Part shown: positions 44,705 to 52,908 of the stretch, piece by piece
How the letters are laid out: every line of letters begins with the position of its first letter
How positions within the stretch are numbered: position 1 is the stretch's first letter
From: Rhodococcus sp. NBC_00297
GTDB taxonomy: Bacteria > Actinomycetota > Actinomycetes > Mycobacteriales > Mycobacteriaceae
Direction: 5' to 3'
Length of the DNA stretch: 64,000 nucleotides
Assembly: GCF_036173065.1 (NCBI RefSeq)
Contig: NZ_CP108041.1
Span: 2,545,001 to 2,609,000, forward strand
Made by a program: the position numbers and the translations under genes
Notes under the pieces: generated by a model
Database searches by the model: none
The model's input: only the letters and a program-made list of their open reading frames with translations
Told to the model about the DNA's origin: nothing

Positions 44705-44834
44705 GAGGCCAGTAGACCACAAGGGTCAGGTTGCTTCGAGCCTGTTGATGCTGGAACGCAACGACGCGCACACGGCATGCGCAGCCGGTACTCCTCCGTC
44801 GACACTGCCGAAGGTCCAGGCCACCGACAGGCAA

Positions 44835-45293
44835 TCACGCAGGAGTGATGCGCCGACTGGGGAGTGGGCTCGAGTACACGACGTTAGTGGTGATGGAGCC
44901 GAGGGTGGCGAGCCGGCCGGTGACGCGTTCGAGATCCCGCATCGAGCGGGCGAGGACCTTGATGATGAAGCAGTCGTCACCCGTGACGTGATGCGCCTCG
45001 ATGATCTCCGGGGTGGACGCCACCAGTGCGTCGAACGGACCGTAATTACCCGACGGGTACGCCAGGCGGACGAACGCCGAGACCGTGTAGCCGAGAGCCC
45101 CGGTGTCGACAGTGACGGAGTAGCCGGTGATGACGCCGATGTCGGTCAGGCGACGGACACGGTCGGCCGTCGCACTCGACGACAGGTTTACCACTCGGGC
45201 CAGATGTGCAACGCTCGCGCGCCCGTCACTCTGCAGCTCGTCCAGCAGTCGCCGGTCGATCTCGTCGACTTCGGGGTGTGGATTACGCGGCAC
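44835..45293 (-). CDS. Lrp/AsnC family transcriptional regulator
   Basis: This 152-residue regulator has the AsnC helix-turn-helix at its N terminus (EIDRRLLDELQSDGRASVAH then LARVVNLSSSATADRVRRL) and a C-terminal RAM ligand-binding domain (TVSAFVRLAY, EAHHVTGDDCFIIKV). Such proteins form octamers and sense amino acids or related metabolites. The start at 45293 faces a divergent rhodanese gene, with two palindromes in the 93-base gap. Divergent placement suggests that it regulates the rhodanese gene. Confidence 0.9.
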   Translation of the reverse strand: MPRNPHPEVDEIDRRLLDELQSDGRASVAHLARVVNLSSSATADRVRRLTDIGVITGYSVTVDTGALGYTVSAFVRLAYPSGNYGPFDALVASTPEIIEAHHVTGDDCFIIKVLARSMRDLERVTGRLATLGSITTNVVYSSPLPSRRITPA

Positions 45294-45306
45294 AAAGAAA
45301 ACGATA

Positions 45307-45351
45307 CCGGCCGATCGACGCCGGATCGTGCGATCAGCCGGTGATCATCAC
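45307..45351. promoter_or_regulatory. Two dyads between Lrp and rhodanese genes
   Basis: CCGGCCGATCG (45307-45317) and CGATCAGCCGG (45331-45341) form an 11-bp inverted repeat with one mismatch and 13 bases between. The 11-base palindrome GTGATCATCAC follows at 45341-45351. Both lie in the divergent gap and suit an Lrp-type regulator. Confidence 0.6.
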
Positions 45352-45386
45352 TTCTCCCAGTCGCCCGAACAGGATTGGCTGAGGTC

Positions 45387-45806
45387 ATGCAACAGACACC
45401 GTCCGCCGCCGACTTCTTCGCCGCGAAACTGAGGTTCGAGACAGATCCCGCCGATCTCGCCGCCGAGCGATCCCGCGGTGCGGGGCCGCTGCTCATCGAC
45501 GTTCGTTCGGACGCGTCCTGGAGTGCGGGACGCATTCCCGGAGCGGTGCACATCGTCGGGGCCGATCTGGGCACGCGCATCGCCGAGGTGGAGCCGGATC
45601 GCGACGCCGACATCGTCGTCTACTGCTGGGGACCGGGATGCAACGGCAGCACCCGAGCGGCCCTGACGCTCAGTCGCCTCGGCTACTCCCGCGTGCGGGA
45701 GCTGATCGGGGGATTCGAGTACTGGGCACGGGAAGGTTTCGCCGTCGTGTCCGACACCGGCCGTACACGGCGAGCACCCGATCCGCTCACCGCTCCGACG
45801 ACGTGA
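45387..45806 (+). CDS. Rhodanese-like sulfurtransferase
   Basis: This single-domain rhodanese has 139 residues. LLIDVRSDASWSAGRIPGA is the N-terminal CH2-type motif, and the active-site loop is CNGSTR (Cys85, Arg90) following VVYCWGPG. It would transfer sulfane sulfur to an acceptor in the cytosol. ATG at 45387 has GAGGTC upstream; a TTG at 45375 is in frame but lacks support. Its last 20 bases overlap the convergent hydrolase. The divergent Lrp regulator suggests control by a sulfur amino acid, which is inference. Confidence 0.9.
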   Translation: MQQTPSAADFFAAKLRFETDPADLAAERSRGAGPLLIDVRSDASWSAGRIPGAVHIVGADLGTRIAEVEPDRDADIVVYCWGPGCNGSTRAALTLSRLGYSRVRELIGGFEYWAREGFAVVSDTGRTRRAPDPLTAPTT

Positions 45807-46593
45807 CCTCACTCAGCCACCTGGACACGAGTTCGACGGCCTCCGGCGCGGCCACGGCCGTCGCGTGGTCGTACCCGCGGAGCTCTTCGTACTCGGCGCC
45901 AGCGATCAGCGATCGGGTGCGACGGGTGTCGTCGATACGCTGGACGTCGCGGGAGCCGACGTAGAACAGTGTCGGCGCCGTGATGGCGCGGACGGCGTCG
46001 TCGGCGATACCGGGATCGTCGTCCGATGCCCGGAAGTAGGCGGCCAACGCTTCGGAGTCGTTGCGCAGGAACGCGGCTCGGGTGCCAGAGTCGACCGGGA
46101 AGCCGCGGCGGTTCGCCCACTCGTCGACGAACCCGTCCATTCCCCGTTCGGCGAGGACGTCGGCGCTGCCGTCGAAGAACAGGCTGTCCAGCGCGCCCTT
46201 CTGCGGCCCCGATCCGGCTCCGCCCACGACGAGTGATGCGACACGCTGGGGAGTGCGGGTGACCAGATTGAGGCCGGACCGACCGCCGAACGAGTAGCCG
46301 ACGTAGTGCGCGGCGGACACGTCCGCCGCGTCCAGGACGGCGACCAGATCCTCGCTGACACGGTCCATCGAGTAGGCCTCGACGTCGCGAGGAGCCTCGC
46401 TCCGGCCATGTCCACGCTGGTCCACGAGGATCAGGCGGTACCGGTCGCGTAGCGCACGGACGTAGCCGAAGGTGCGCCAGATCTGGTGCGACAACAGGCT
46501 GCCGTGCACCAGCATCACCGGCGGGCCGGTGGGGTCACCCGTCACCGACCAGGCGATGCGGGTGCCGTCCACCGGGTTCGTCGCGAAGTCCAC
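45787..46593 (-). CDS. Alpha/beta fold hydrolase (Ser nucleophile)
   Basis: This hydrolase has 268 residues. The oxyanion segment is LVHGSLLSH, the nucleophile elbow VGYSFGGRS (Ser101), the acid probably in FYVGSRDVQR, and the His in GYDHATAV (about His243). DQRGHGRSE is the typical strand-3/helix loop. It resembles non-specific esterase or lactonase-type proteins; substrate unknown. The start at 46593 lies 27 bases after the ABC-F gene stop on the same strand, so the two may be co-transcribed. It ends inside the rhodanese gene. Confidence 0.87.
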   Translation of the reverse strand: MDFATNPVDGTRIAWSVTGDPTGPPVMLVHGSLLSHQIWRTFGYVRALRDRYRLILVDQRGHGRSEAPRDVEAYSMDRVSEDLVAVLDAADVSAAHYVGYSFGGRSGLNLVTRTPQRVASLVVGGAGSGPQKGALDSLFFDGSADVLAERGMDGFVDEWANRRGFPVDSGTRAAFLRNDSEALAAYFRASDDDPGIADDAVRAITAPTLFYVGSRDVQRIDDTRRTRSLIAGAEYEELRGYDHATAVAAPEAVELVSRWLSEVTSSER

Positions 46594-46619
46594 GGTGCCA
46601 TGGTCGCAGGTGGGCGATC

Positions 46620-48236
46620 TCAGGTGGACGTCGAGGTGAGCCCGTCGGCGGTCAGATCGACCCGCCGCGTGATCCCCAGCGCATCGAGGAACGCCTCGTC
46701 GTGGCTGACCACGATCAGGGCTCCCCGATACGACGACAGCGCCGTGCTCAGGTGCGTCCTCGACGCGACATCCAGGTTGTTCGTCGGTTCGTCGAGAATG
46801 AGCAGCTGCGGAGCCGGATCGGCCAGCAGCAGCATCGCCAGTGCCGCCCGCACCCGCTCCCCGCCCGACAGCGTGCGCACCACCGCGTCTGCGCGCCGAC
46901 CGCGGAAGAGGAAGCGAGCGAGCCGAGTTCGGACGTCGGTGATCGACGTGTCCGGTGCCGCGCGGCGGACGTTCTCCACCACGGACGCATCGTCGTCGAA
47001 CACGTCGAGGGATTGCGGCAGCACCGCGGTCGGCACCGACGGCGCCAGAGATCGCAGGAGAGTCGTCTTGCCGACTCCGTTGTCCCCGACGAGCGCGATG
47101 CGTTCCGGGCCCATGATCGTGAGTTCGACCGTCCTGTCCGGGTACCGACCGTCCAGATCGAGCAGCATCTCGCCCGTCGACGCCACCGACTTCGACGCGT
47201 GCACCGCCGTCTCGGGCAGATCCACCACGATCTCGGTGTCGTCACGAATCATCTCGTGCGCCTCGTCGGCGCGGGCGCGGGCATCCGCCACGCGGTCCTC
47301 GTGTCCGATGCGGTACTTGGCAGCCGACTCCTGTGCGGCGCTGCGCCGGTTGTGGGCGACGATCTTCGGTACCCGCTTCTCGCGAGATGCCTTCTCTCCC
47401 ATCCGTCGCCGGTGGGCCACGGTGGTCTGCGCCTCGACCAGATCCCGCTTCTGCCGGCGCAGATCCTGATCGGCCGACAGCGCCGCGGCCCGCGCCGCCT
47501 CCTGCTCGCCCTCCACGACGCTCCGGTAGTGCGTCCAGTTGCCGCCGAACATCCGGAGCGACGCGGGCGACGACCGTACCGAGTGGAGTTCGGCGATGTC
47601 GTCCATGGTGTCGAGCAGGCCCTGGTCGTGACTCGCGACGACGACGGCGCCGGAGAACTCGTCGAGTACTCGTCCCAGAGCGGAGCGAGCTCGTTGGTCC
47701 AGGTTGTTCGTCGGTTCGTCGAGAAGCAGGACGGAGGGCCGCCGGATCACCTGACCGACGAGTGCGACGAGCGTCGACTCGCCCCCCGACAGGGTTCTCA
47801 TCGGTCGATCGAGATCTGCTGCCGTGCCCAGACTCTCGCCGACGCCGGCCGAGTCGAGCAACGCGAGAGTGCGCTCCTCGACGTCCCAGTCCGTACCGAC
47901 GACGGTGAAGTCGTCGGGATCGGTGCTGCCGTGCTCGATGCGTGCCAGGGCCTGTCGGACGTCTCCGATGCCGAGGAGATCAGCGACGGTGTCCGAGACG
48001 TTCGTGACCACTTGCTGGGGAAGATGGCCGACGGTGCCGGTGACGCGTACGGACCCGCGCTGCGGTCGATACCGCCCGGTGATCAGGTGCAGCAGAGTGG
48101 ATTTGCCCGCTCCGTTGGTGCCGACGAGGCCGGTCCGGCGCGGCATGAACGATGCGTCCAGGCCGTCGAGGACAGGCCGGCCGTCGGGCCAGGAGAAGGT
48201 GAGATCGGAGAGAACGACGGAGGGTGATACTGACAT
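46620..48236 (-). CDS. ABC-F family ATPase
   Basis: This is a soluble twin-ATPase ABC-F protein, 538 residues, with no membrane domain; relatives act on the ribosome, including antibiotic protection factors. Walker A motifs are GTNGAGKST (Lys45) and GDNGVGKTT; LSGGE signatures and LLLDEPTNNLD / LILDEPTNNLD Walker B motifs occur in both halves. The linker (RRRMGEKASREKRVPKIVAH) is basic and fairly short. This pattern fits actinobacterial antibiotic-resistance ABC-F proteins, but a housekeeping translation factor cannot be excluded. ATG at 48236 has GAGGTG upstream, and a leader of about 105 bases with a hairpin precedes it. Confidence 0.88.
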   Translation of the reverse strand: MSVSPSVVLSDLTFSWPDGRPVLDGLDASFMPRRTGLVGTNGAGKSTLLHLITGRYRPQRGSVRVTGTVGHLPQQVVTNVSDTVADLLGIGDVRQALARIEHGSTDPDDFTVVGTDWDVEERTLALLDSAGVGESLGTAADLDRPMRTLSGGESTLVALVGQVIRRPSVLLLDEPTNNLDQRARSALGRVLDEFSGAVVVASHDQGLLDTMDDIAELHSVRSSPASLRMFGGNWTHYRSVVEGEQEAARAAALSADQDLRRQKRDLVEAQTTVAHRRRMGEKASREKRVPKIVAHNRRSAAQESAAKYRIGHEDRVADARARADEAHEMIRDDTEIVVDLPETAVHASKSVASTGEMLLDLDGRYPDRTVELTIMGPERIALVGDNGVGKTTLLRSLAPSVPTAVLPQSLDVFDDDASVVENVRRAAPDTSITDVRTRLARFLFRGRRADAVVRTLSGGERVRAALAMLLLADPAPQLLILDEPTNNLDVASRTHLSTALSSYRGALIVVSHDEAFLDALGITRRVDLTADGLTSTST

Positions 48237-48376
48237 GGAGCACCTCGAGAGGAGTGTCGTGCCACCGCGACGTGCGCGTCGGTGGGATCCGCACTACTTA
48301 CGAGAGGAGCAACTGCCTGTCCGTTCGTCGGGGACGATGAGCTATCAACTCTAGGTCGGCAGCGCAGAACGGTCAA
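48237..48376 (-). promoter_or_regulatory. Promoter and structured leader of ABC-F gene
   Basis: On the minus strand TTGACC (48376-48371), 17 bases and TAGAGT (48353-48348) form a good promoter, giving a leader of roughly 105 bases. Within it, CCACCG and CGGTGG arms (48262-48285) form a GC-rich hairpin near the ribosome-binding site. Leader-based attenuation is known for several ABC-F resistance genes, so this is a candidate; no convincing leader peptide was found. Confidence 0.5.
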
Positions 48377-48401
48377 CAGAGATGTCGAATACGGCTGTGA
48401 A

Positions 48402-49079
48402 TCAGTCGGTCTCGTCGTCCTGAGTGTGAGTGTTCCGGACGTCGGGTCCCTGGGCCCGCAGGTCGTCCACCTTCGCCATGGCCTCGCGCAGTTCTGCGAG
48501 CCACGGGTCGATGTGGTCTCCGGTCAGGCGTACGGCCCAGGCGAGCGCGTCGGCGCGCGAGCGTGCGACGCCGGCGTCGACGAGGGTGTCGAGCACCTTG
48601 CGTTCGGGCTGACGCAGTCGAGTCATGACCGGCACCGCGAGGTGGGTGAAGAGGGTGGTGTCGCCGTCGATGGTGACACCCCAGGCGACCTTGCGGCCGT
48701 AGCGTGCCTCGGCCTCGTCGGCGATACGCATGCGATCGTCGCGGGTGGACTCACGGAATCGAGCGATGCGGCCCTCGACGCCGGCATCGGACTCGGGGGC
48801 GTTCAGCTCGCCGATCACGACGATCTCCTCGCGGTCGACCTCGACCGTGGCGGTGCCGTCGAACCAGTCGTCGGGCAAGCGGCCGAGGAACCACTGTTCC
48901 GCATCGCCTGCGTCGGGTACGTCTTTCTGCTGCCATCCGCCGGGCCGGCCGACGCGTTCGCCGCGCTTCGCGCCGCGACCGCGGCCGTGTCCGTGGGGTC
49001 CACCGCGCCGGGGTGCGTCACCTCGACCGAAGGGACTGGAGGGTCGTTCCCCGAAAGGGAAGGTGTCATGGGGATTCAT
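48402..49079 (-). CDS. Conserved hypothetical protein with Gly/Arg-rich N terminus, 225 aa
   Basis: I do not recognise this family. The N-terminal 50 residues are low in complexity (RRGGPHGHGRGRGAKRGERV), basic and probably disordered. The rest is compact: EQWFLGRLPDDWFDGTATVE, EEIVVIGELNAPE, IARFRESTRDDRMRIADEAE and LAWAVRLTGDHIDPWLAELR. RGxGRG-type tails often bind nucleic acid. ATG at 49079 has a weak ribosome-binding site. The start faces the penicillin-binding lipoprotein gene across a gap with four GATTAC boxes, so the two may be co-regulated. Codon use is normal for the window, so I believe it is real. Confidence 0.72.
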   Translation of the reverse strand: MNPHDTFPFGERPSSPFGRGDAPRRGGPHGHGRGRGAKRGERVGRPGGWQQKDVPDAGDAEQWFLGRLPDDWFDGTATVEVDREEIVVIGELNAPESDAGVEGRIARFRESTRDDRMRIADEAEARYGRKVAWGVTIDGDTTLFTHLAVPVMTRLRQPERKVLDTLVDAGVARSRADALAWAVRLTGDHIDPWLAELREAMAKVDDLRAQGPDVRNTHTQDDETD

Positions 49080-49104
49080 GATGTTCTACTTTCGTCAGTG
49101 GCGC

Positions 49105-49141
49105 GATTACTTGATTACAACGCCAGTGATTACAAGATTAC
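49105..49141. promoter_or_regulatory. Four GATTAC boxes in two pairs
   Basis: GATTAC occurs at 49105, 49113, 49128 and 49136: two direct-repeat pairs, each with 8-base period, the pairs 23 bases apart. They lie in the 144-base divergent gap before the penicillin-binding lipoprotein gene. The pattern looks like a binding site for two regulator dimers; I cannot name the regulator. Confidence 0.7.
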
Positions 49142-49223
49142 ACACGTCGCGCCAAGCGTCAAGAGTTCGTCGCGTCGTGTGACCGACGGATCGGTGGGGC
49201 ACTATCAGTGCGTGCCTTCGCTG

Positions 49224-51113
49224 ATGTCTCGACCGTCCCGCCGATTCGGCCCTTCCACCAGCAGCGGACTCCGTCTCGCCGCCGCGACCATCGCGGTCGC
49301 GCTCGCCGCCACCGCGTGCAGTGCCGACGAGCCCCCGGCGTCCCGTGTGACGGCCGATCGGTTCGCCGAAGCGCTGAGCACACAGAACGTGGGCGCCGCG
49401 GCAGAGTTGACCTCGGATCCGGCGGCAGCGACCGCGGTGCTCACCCAGATGTACGACGGACTCGGCGGTGGCGGAACAGTCACGGCGACACCGCGGTTCA
49501 CGGTGAGCCAGGCAGACGACGAGCAGCAGACGTTCACACTGTCCGCCTCCTGGTCCTTCGCACCGCCCGAGGATGCGGAGGCACCCGCGACCGGCATCGC
49601 ATCCGCGCCGGCGACCACCACGGCAGCTCCCACCACGTCGGCCCCGGCGGACGCGGAACGCGTCTGGACCTACACGACGACCGGATCCGTCGCCGACGGC
49701 GGACAGGGGCTGAAGGTCACCTGGAACCCGGGTGTCGTCGTACCGGGCCTGACTCCGGAGACGACGGTTCGGTACACGCCCGTCACCGCGTCGACCGCGC
49801 CTCGCGTCGTCGACACCTCGGGAGCGCCACTCATGTCGCAGCAGGTGGTGACGCTGGTGAATCTCGACCAGACCGCCGATCCCGGCGCCGTCGCGGCACT
49901 GGTGTCGCCGTTCGCGCCGACGGTCACGGCGGAATCCCTTCGTGACGCGCAGTCGAGCGCTCCGTCGGTGACGGCCGTGAGCCTGCGGCAGGAGGATCTC
50001 GCCCCCATCGAGTCCCTGCTCTCCGCCTTGCCCGGCGTCACTCTGGCGCCGCAGACGCGGCTCCTGACCGAGAATCGCGCACTGTCCTCTCCCGCGCTGA
50101 ACGACGTGGCGCAGCTGTGGCAGGAGCAGCAGGACGCCACCGCCGGGTGGGCCGTGCAGTTGGTGGCCGCCGACGGTTCCGTCGCCCAGCGGGTGACCGG
50201 CGTCGAGGCGACCGTCGGCCCGGACATCCAGGTCACGCTCGACACACTGTTGCAGCTCAAGGCGGAGAACGCTCTCGCGTCGACAGCGAACGCTGCGGCC
50301 GTCGTGGCGATCCGGCCCTCCACCGGAGACGTCGTGGCCGTCGCGCAGAACTCGGCCGCGGACGCGCAGGGCCCGATCGCCCTCACGGGCCTGTACCCGC
50401 CGGGCTCCACCTTCAAGACCGTCACCACCTCGGCGGCACTGCAGGCGGGCACCGTCACCCCCACGACCGTGGTGCCGTGCCCCGGATCCGCGAACATCGA
50501 GGGCCGGACCATCCCCAACGACGACAACTTCGACCTCGGATCGGTTCCGCTCCAGACGGCGTTCGCGCGTTCGTGCAACACCACCATGGGTCAGCTGGCC
50601 GTCGATCTGCCCGACGACGCGCTGCAGCAGGCGGCCCTGCAGTTCGGGCTCGGCGTCGACTACCTGACACCCGGGCTCACCACCGTGACCGGCAGCGTTC
50701 CGCCCGCGACGACGCCGGCCGAGCGCGTCGAGAGCGCGATCGGGCAGGGCACCGTCACCGCGTCCCCGTTCGGCATGGCCCTAGTCGCGGCCTCCATCGC
50801 GGACGGATCCACCCCGTCGCCGACCATGATCACCGGACGACCCGGTACCGCGGATCGCACCGTCGCAGCCCCGCCGGCGGAGGTGACCGACCAGCTGCGC
50901 GCCATGATGCGGGAGACGGTCACCGCGGGTACGGCGACGCAGTTGCAGGACATCGACGGACTGCTCGGTAAGACCGGCACCGCCGAGGTCGCGAGCGGCC
51001 CGGCGCACGGCTGGTTCGTCGGCATCCGCGGTGACCTGGCGTTCGCCGTGTTCGTCGAGGGCGGCGACTCCTCCGCGCCGGCGCTGACGGTGGCGGGGTC
51101 CTTCCTGCGCTGA
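49224..51113 (+). CDS. Penicillin-binding lipoprotein (class B transpeptidase, Rv2864c-like)
   Basis: This is a class B penicillin-binding protein that cross-links peptidoglycan outside the membrane, 629 residues. A lipoprotein signal ends LAATACSADE. An NTF2-like (MecA-N) domain follows (about 45-165), then a dimerisation segment, then the transpeptidase domain. All three catalytic motifs are intact: STFK (Ser395, Lys398), SCN (Ser450-Asn452) and KTG (Lys583). It resembles mycobacterial penicillin-binding lipoprotein Rv2864c. ATG at 49224 was chosen; GTG at 49212 is an in-frame alternative. The next gene is a paralogue without these motifs. GCACT-ATC-AGTGC, a small dyad, lies just upstream (49199-49211). 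Confidence 0.92.
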   Translation: MSRPSRRFGPSTSSGLRLAAATIAVALAATACSADEPPASRVTADRFAEALSTQNVGAAAELTSDPAAATAVLTQMYDGLGGGGTVTATPRFTVSQADDEQQTFTLSASWSFAPPEDAEAPATGIASAPATTTAAPTTSAPADAERVWTYTTTGSVADGGQGLKVTWNPGVVVPGLTPETTVRYTPVTASTAPRVVDTSGAPLMSQQVVTLVNLDQTADPGAVAALVSPFAPTVTAESLRDAQSSAPSVTAVSLRQEDLAPIESLLSALPGVTLAPQTRLLTENRALSSPALNDVAQLWQEQQDATAGWAVQLVAADGSVAQRVTGVEATVGPDIQVTLDTLLQLKAENALASTANAAAVVAIRPSTGDVVAVAQNSAADAQGPIALTGLYPPGSTFKTVTTSAALQAGTVTPTTVVPCPGSANIEGRTIPNDDNFDLGSVPLQTAFARSCNTTMGQLAVDLPDDALQQAALQFGLGVDYLTPGLTTVTGSVPPATTPAERVESAIGQGTVTASPFGMALVAASIADGSTPSPTMITGRPGTADRTVAAPPAEVTDQLRAMMRETVTAGTATQLQDIDGLLGKTGTAEVASGPAHGWFVGIRGDLAFAVFVEGGDSSAPALTVAGSFLR

Positions 51114-51115
51114 GT

Positions 51116-51172
51116 GGCCTTCGGCCCTGTGCGCCTTTTGCGCACCCCTGGATACGCACAAGGCGCACGGGG
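51116..51172. repeat. Composite palindrome repeat, copy C
   Basis: GGCC-TTC-GGCC, a mini-hairpin, runs into an 18-bp imperfect stem (51125-51142 with 51155-51172; one mismatch and one G-T pair) around the 12-base loop CACCCCTGGATA. It begins right after the penicillin-binding lipoprotein stop. Same orientation as copy B on the plus strand. Confidence 0.85.
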
Positions 51173-51242
51173 TGACCGGATCGTGACCGGTCCGAGTGCT
51201 CACCGGCTGTGTTACTGGTGTGACTCATGTGATTATTGGGGC

Positions 51243-52883
51243 ATGGTTCTGCGTTCCAGGTACGTCGTCGCGCTGCTCGCAGTGTTCGTGTCGCTCGCGA
51301 CTGTCGCCTCGTTCGTGGTGAACAAGCCTCGCAGTGAGGCGGCGGTGCTGGTGGACCGGTTCGTCGCCGCCCTCGATCAACGTGACGTGGCCGCGGCCGC
51401 CGCGCTGACCTCCTACCCCAATGCCGCGGCCCAAACGATCGGCGCCATGTTCGACTCGATGGGGCCCGGAGTCTCGACGAGCCGCATGTCGCAGTACATC
51501 GGCCTGGACGACGAGTCCGGCTTCTTCACCGTCGACTCCACCTGGTCGTTCGGCGAACCCCGCGGCCAGGACTCGCGCGAGTGGCGCGTCACCACCCAGG
51601 GGTCGACGCGCAAGCTCGGCGTCGGCTGGCGCATCTCGTGGGATCCGTCGATCCTCGCTCCGGAACTGCGTGCCGGTGGGTCCGTCCGCTACGCCCGGAC
51701 CGATGCACCCGCACCGCGCGTGCTCGACGCCTCGGGCGCCGTGATGATGGCGGAACAGAACGTCGCCTCCGTGCGGCTCGATCCCTCCGCGACCTCCGAC
51801 CTGGCCGACACGACGTCCCGCCTCGCCGACGTCATCGACGTCGTGGCGCCGCTGATCACGTCCGAGTCGCTCCAGGCCGATGTCGCGGCGGACCCCGGTG
51901 CCGTGATCACCGCCGTGAACCTGCGTGCCGACGACTACGCCGTGCTGGAGGACGACCTGCGTGCGATCCCCGGTGTGGTCCTCTACGCGGAACCCAAGCT
52001 CATCGCCGGTGACCGGCGGCTGACGTCGCCGGTGCTGGACTCGCTGCGGACCGTGTGGCAGGACTCCCGCGACGCCACCGCGGGTTGGGCTGTCGAGGTC
52101 GCGGACACCGACGGCGAGACCACCCGCCTGGCAGGTTTCCAGGGTCCGGGATCACCCGACATCACGTCCACTCTCGACCCGGCCGTGCAGCTCGCTGCGG
52201 AGACCGCCGCCGTCAGCGTCGGGACCCCGGCCTCGATCGTGGTCATGAAGCCCTCCACCGGTGCCGTCGTCGCCACCGCGCAGAACAGTTACGCCAACGA
52301 CGAGGGCACGCCGGCGTTCACCGGCCTCTATCCCGCCGGGACGCTCGTGGACGTGATCCAGGCGTCGGCCGATCGCCAGAAGATCGGATTCTCCGACGCC
52401 GCACGCCAGTTCGGCTTGGGTACCTCCTTCGACATCCCCGGTCTCGACGCCGTCACCGCCTCGCTCCCCGACGGCCAGTCGGCGGTGGACCAGTTCCGCG
52501 GTGTCAGCCGGACGTCGTCCGTGTCCGGCATGACGGTGACACCCTTCGGCCTCGCCGAGATGGCGGCGGCCGTCGCTCGCGGATCGGCACCGGCTCCGAT
52601 GATCGTCGGCGGCGCACCGGCGACGGTGTCCGGTGCGGGCTCGCCCGTCGCCCCGGCCGTGCTGACCTCGCTGCGGAACACACTGCGTGACAACGCCCGC
52701 AGCGAAGGTGTCAGCGATCCGTCGGTCACCGGGCTCGCCGGGGACAACGGAGACGATCGCTGGTTCCTCGGCACCAAGGGCGATCTGGCCTTCGCGGTCT
52801 ACATCGAGGACGCCGACGGAACCGACGCCGCGGCGCGCATGACGAACATGCTGATGCGCGAGATGGCCTCGCCCTCGGAGTGA
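51243..52883 (+). CDS. Catalytically dead penicillin-binding protein paralogue (pseudo-transpeptidase)
   Basis: This 546-residue protein aligns by eye along its whole length with the preceding penicillin-binding lipoprotein: the NTF2-like region (FVAALDQRDVAAAAALTSYP), the middle (RDATAGWAVEVADTDGETTR) and the transpeptidase fold (TPFGLAEMAAAVARGSAPAP, LGTKGDLAFAVYIED). The catalytic sites are gone. STFK is replaced by TLVD (Thr367-Asp370), the stretch holding SxN is deleted, and KTG is replaced by Asp501-Asn502-Gly503. The N terminus is a single membrane helix (VVALLAVFVSLATVASFVVN) without a lipobox. Open frame and codon use are intact, so it is probably expressed. ATG at 51243 is the likely start. 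A structural or regulatory role with its active partner is inferred. Confidence 0.85.
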   Translation: MVLRSRYVVALLAVFVSLATVASFVVNKPRSEAAVLVDRFVAALDQRDVAAAAALTSYPNAAAQTIGAMFDSMGPGVSTSRMSQYIGLDDESGFFTVDSTWSFGEPRGQDSREWRVTTQGSTRKLGVGWRISWDPSILAPELRAGGSVRYARTDAPAPRVLDASGAVMMAEQNVASVRLDPSATSDLADTTSRLADVIDVVAPLITSESLQADVAADPGAVITAVNLRADDYAVLEDDLRAIPGVVLYAEPKLIAGDRRLTSPVLDSLRTVWQDSRDATAGWAVEVADTDGETTRLAGFQGPGSPDITSTLDPAVQLAAETAAVSVGTPASIVVMKPSTGAVVATAQNSYANDEGTPAFTGLYPAGTLVDVIQASADRQKIGFSDAARQFGLGTSFDIPGLDAVTASLPDGQSAVDQFRGVSRTSSVSGMTVTPFGLAEMAAAVARGSAPAPMIVGGAPATVSGAGSPVAPAVLTSLRNTLRDNARSEGVSDPSVTGLAGDNGDDRWFLGTKGDLAFAVYIEDADGTDAAARMTNMLMREMASPSE

Positions 52884-52908
52884 TCACCGGCTTGCTACGT
52901 TTCACCCC

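Noticed and set aside
48282..49223. In-frame extension of the penicillin-binding lipoprotein to 943 codons
   Set aside because: It runs antisense through the unknown protein gene and the promoter; the lipoprotein signal begins at 49224.
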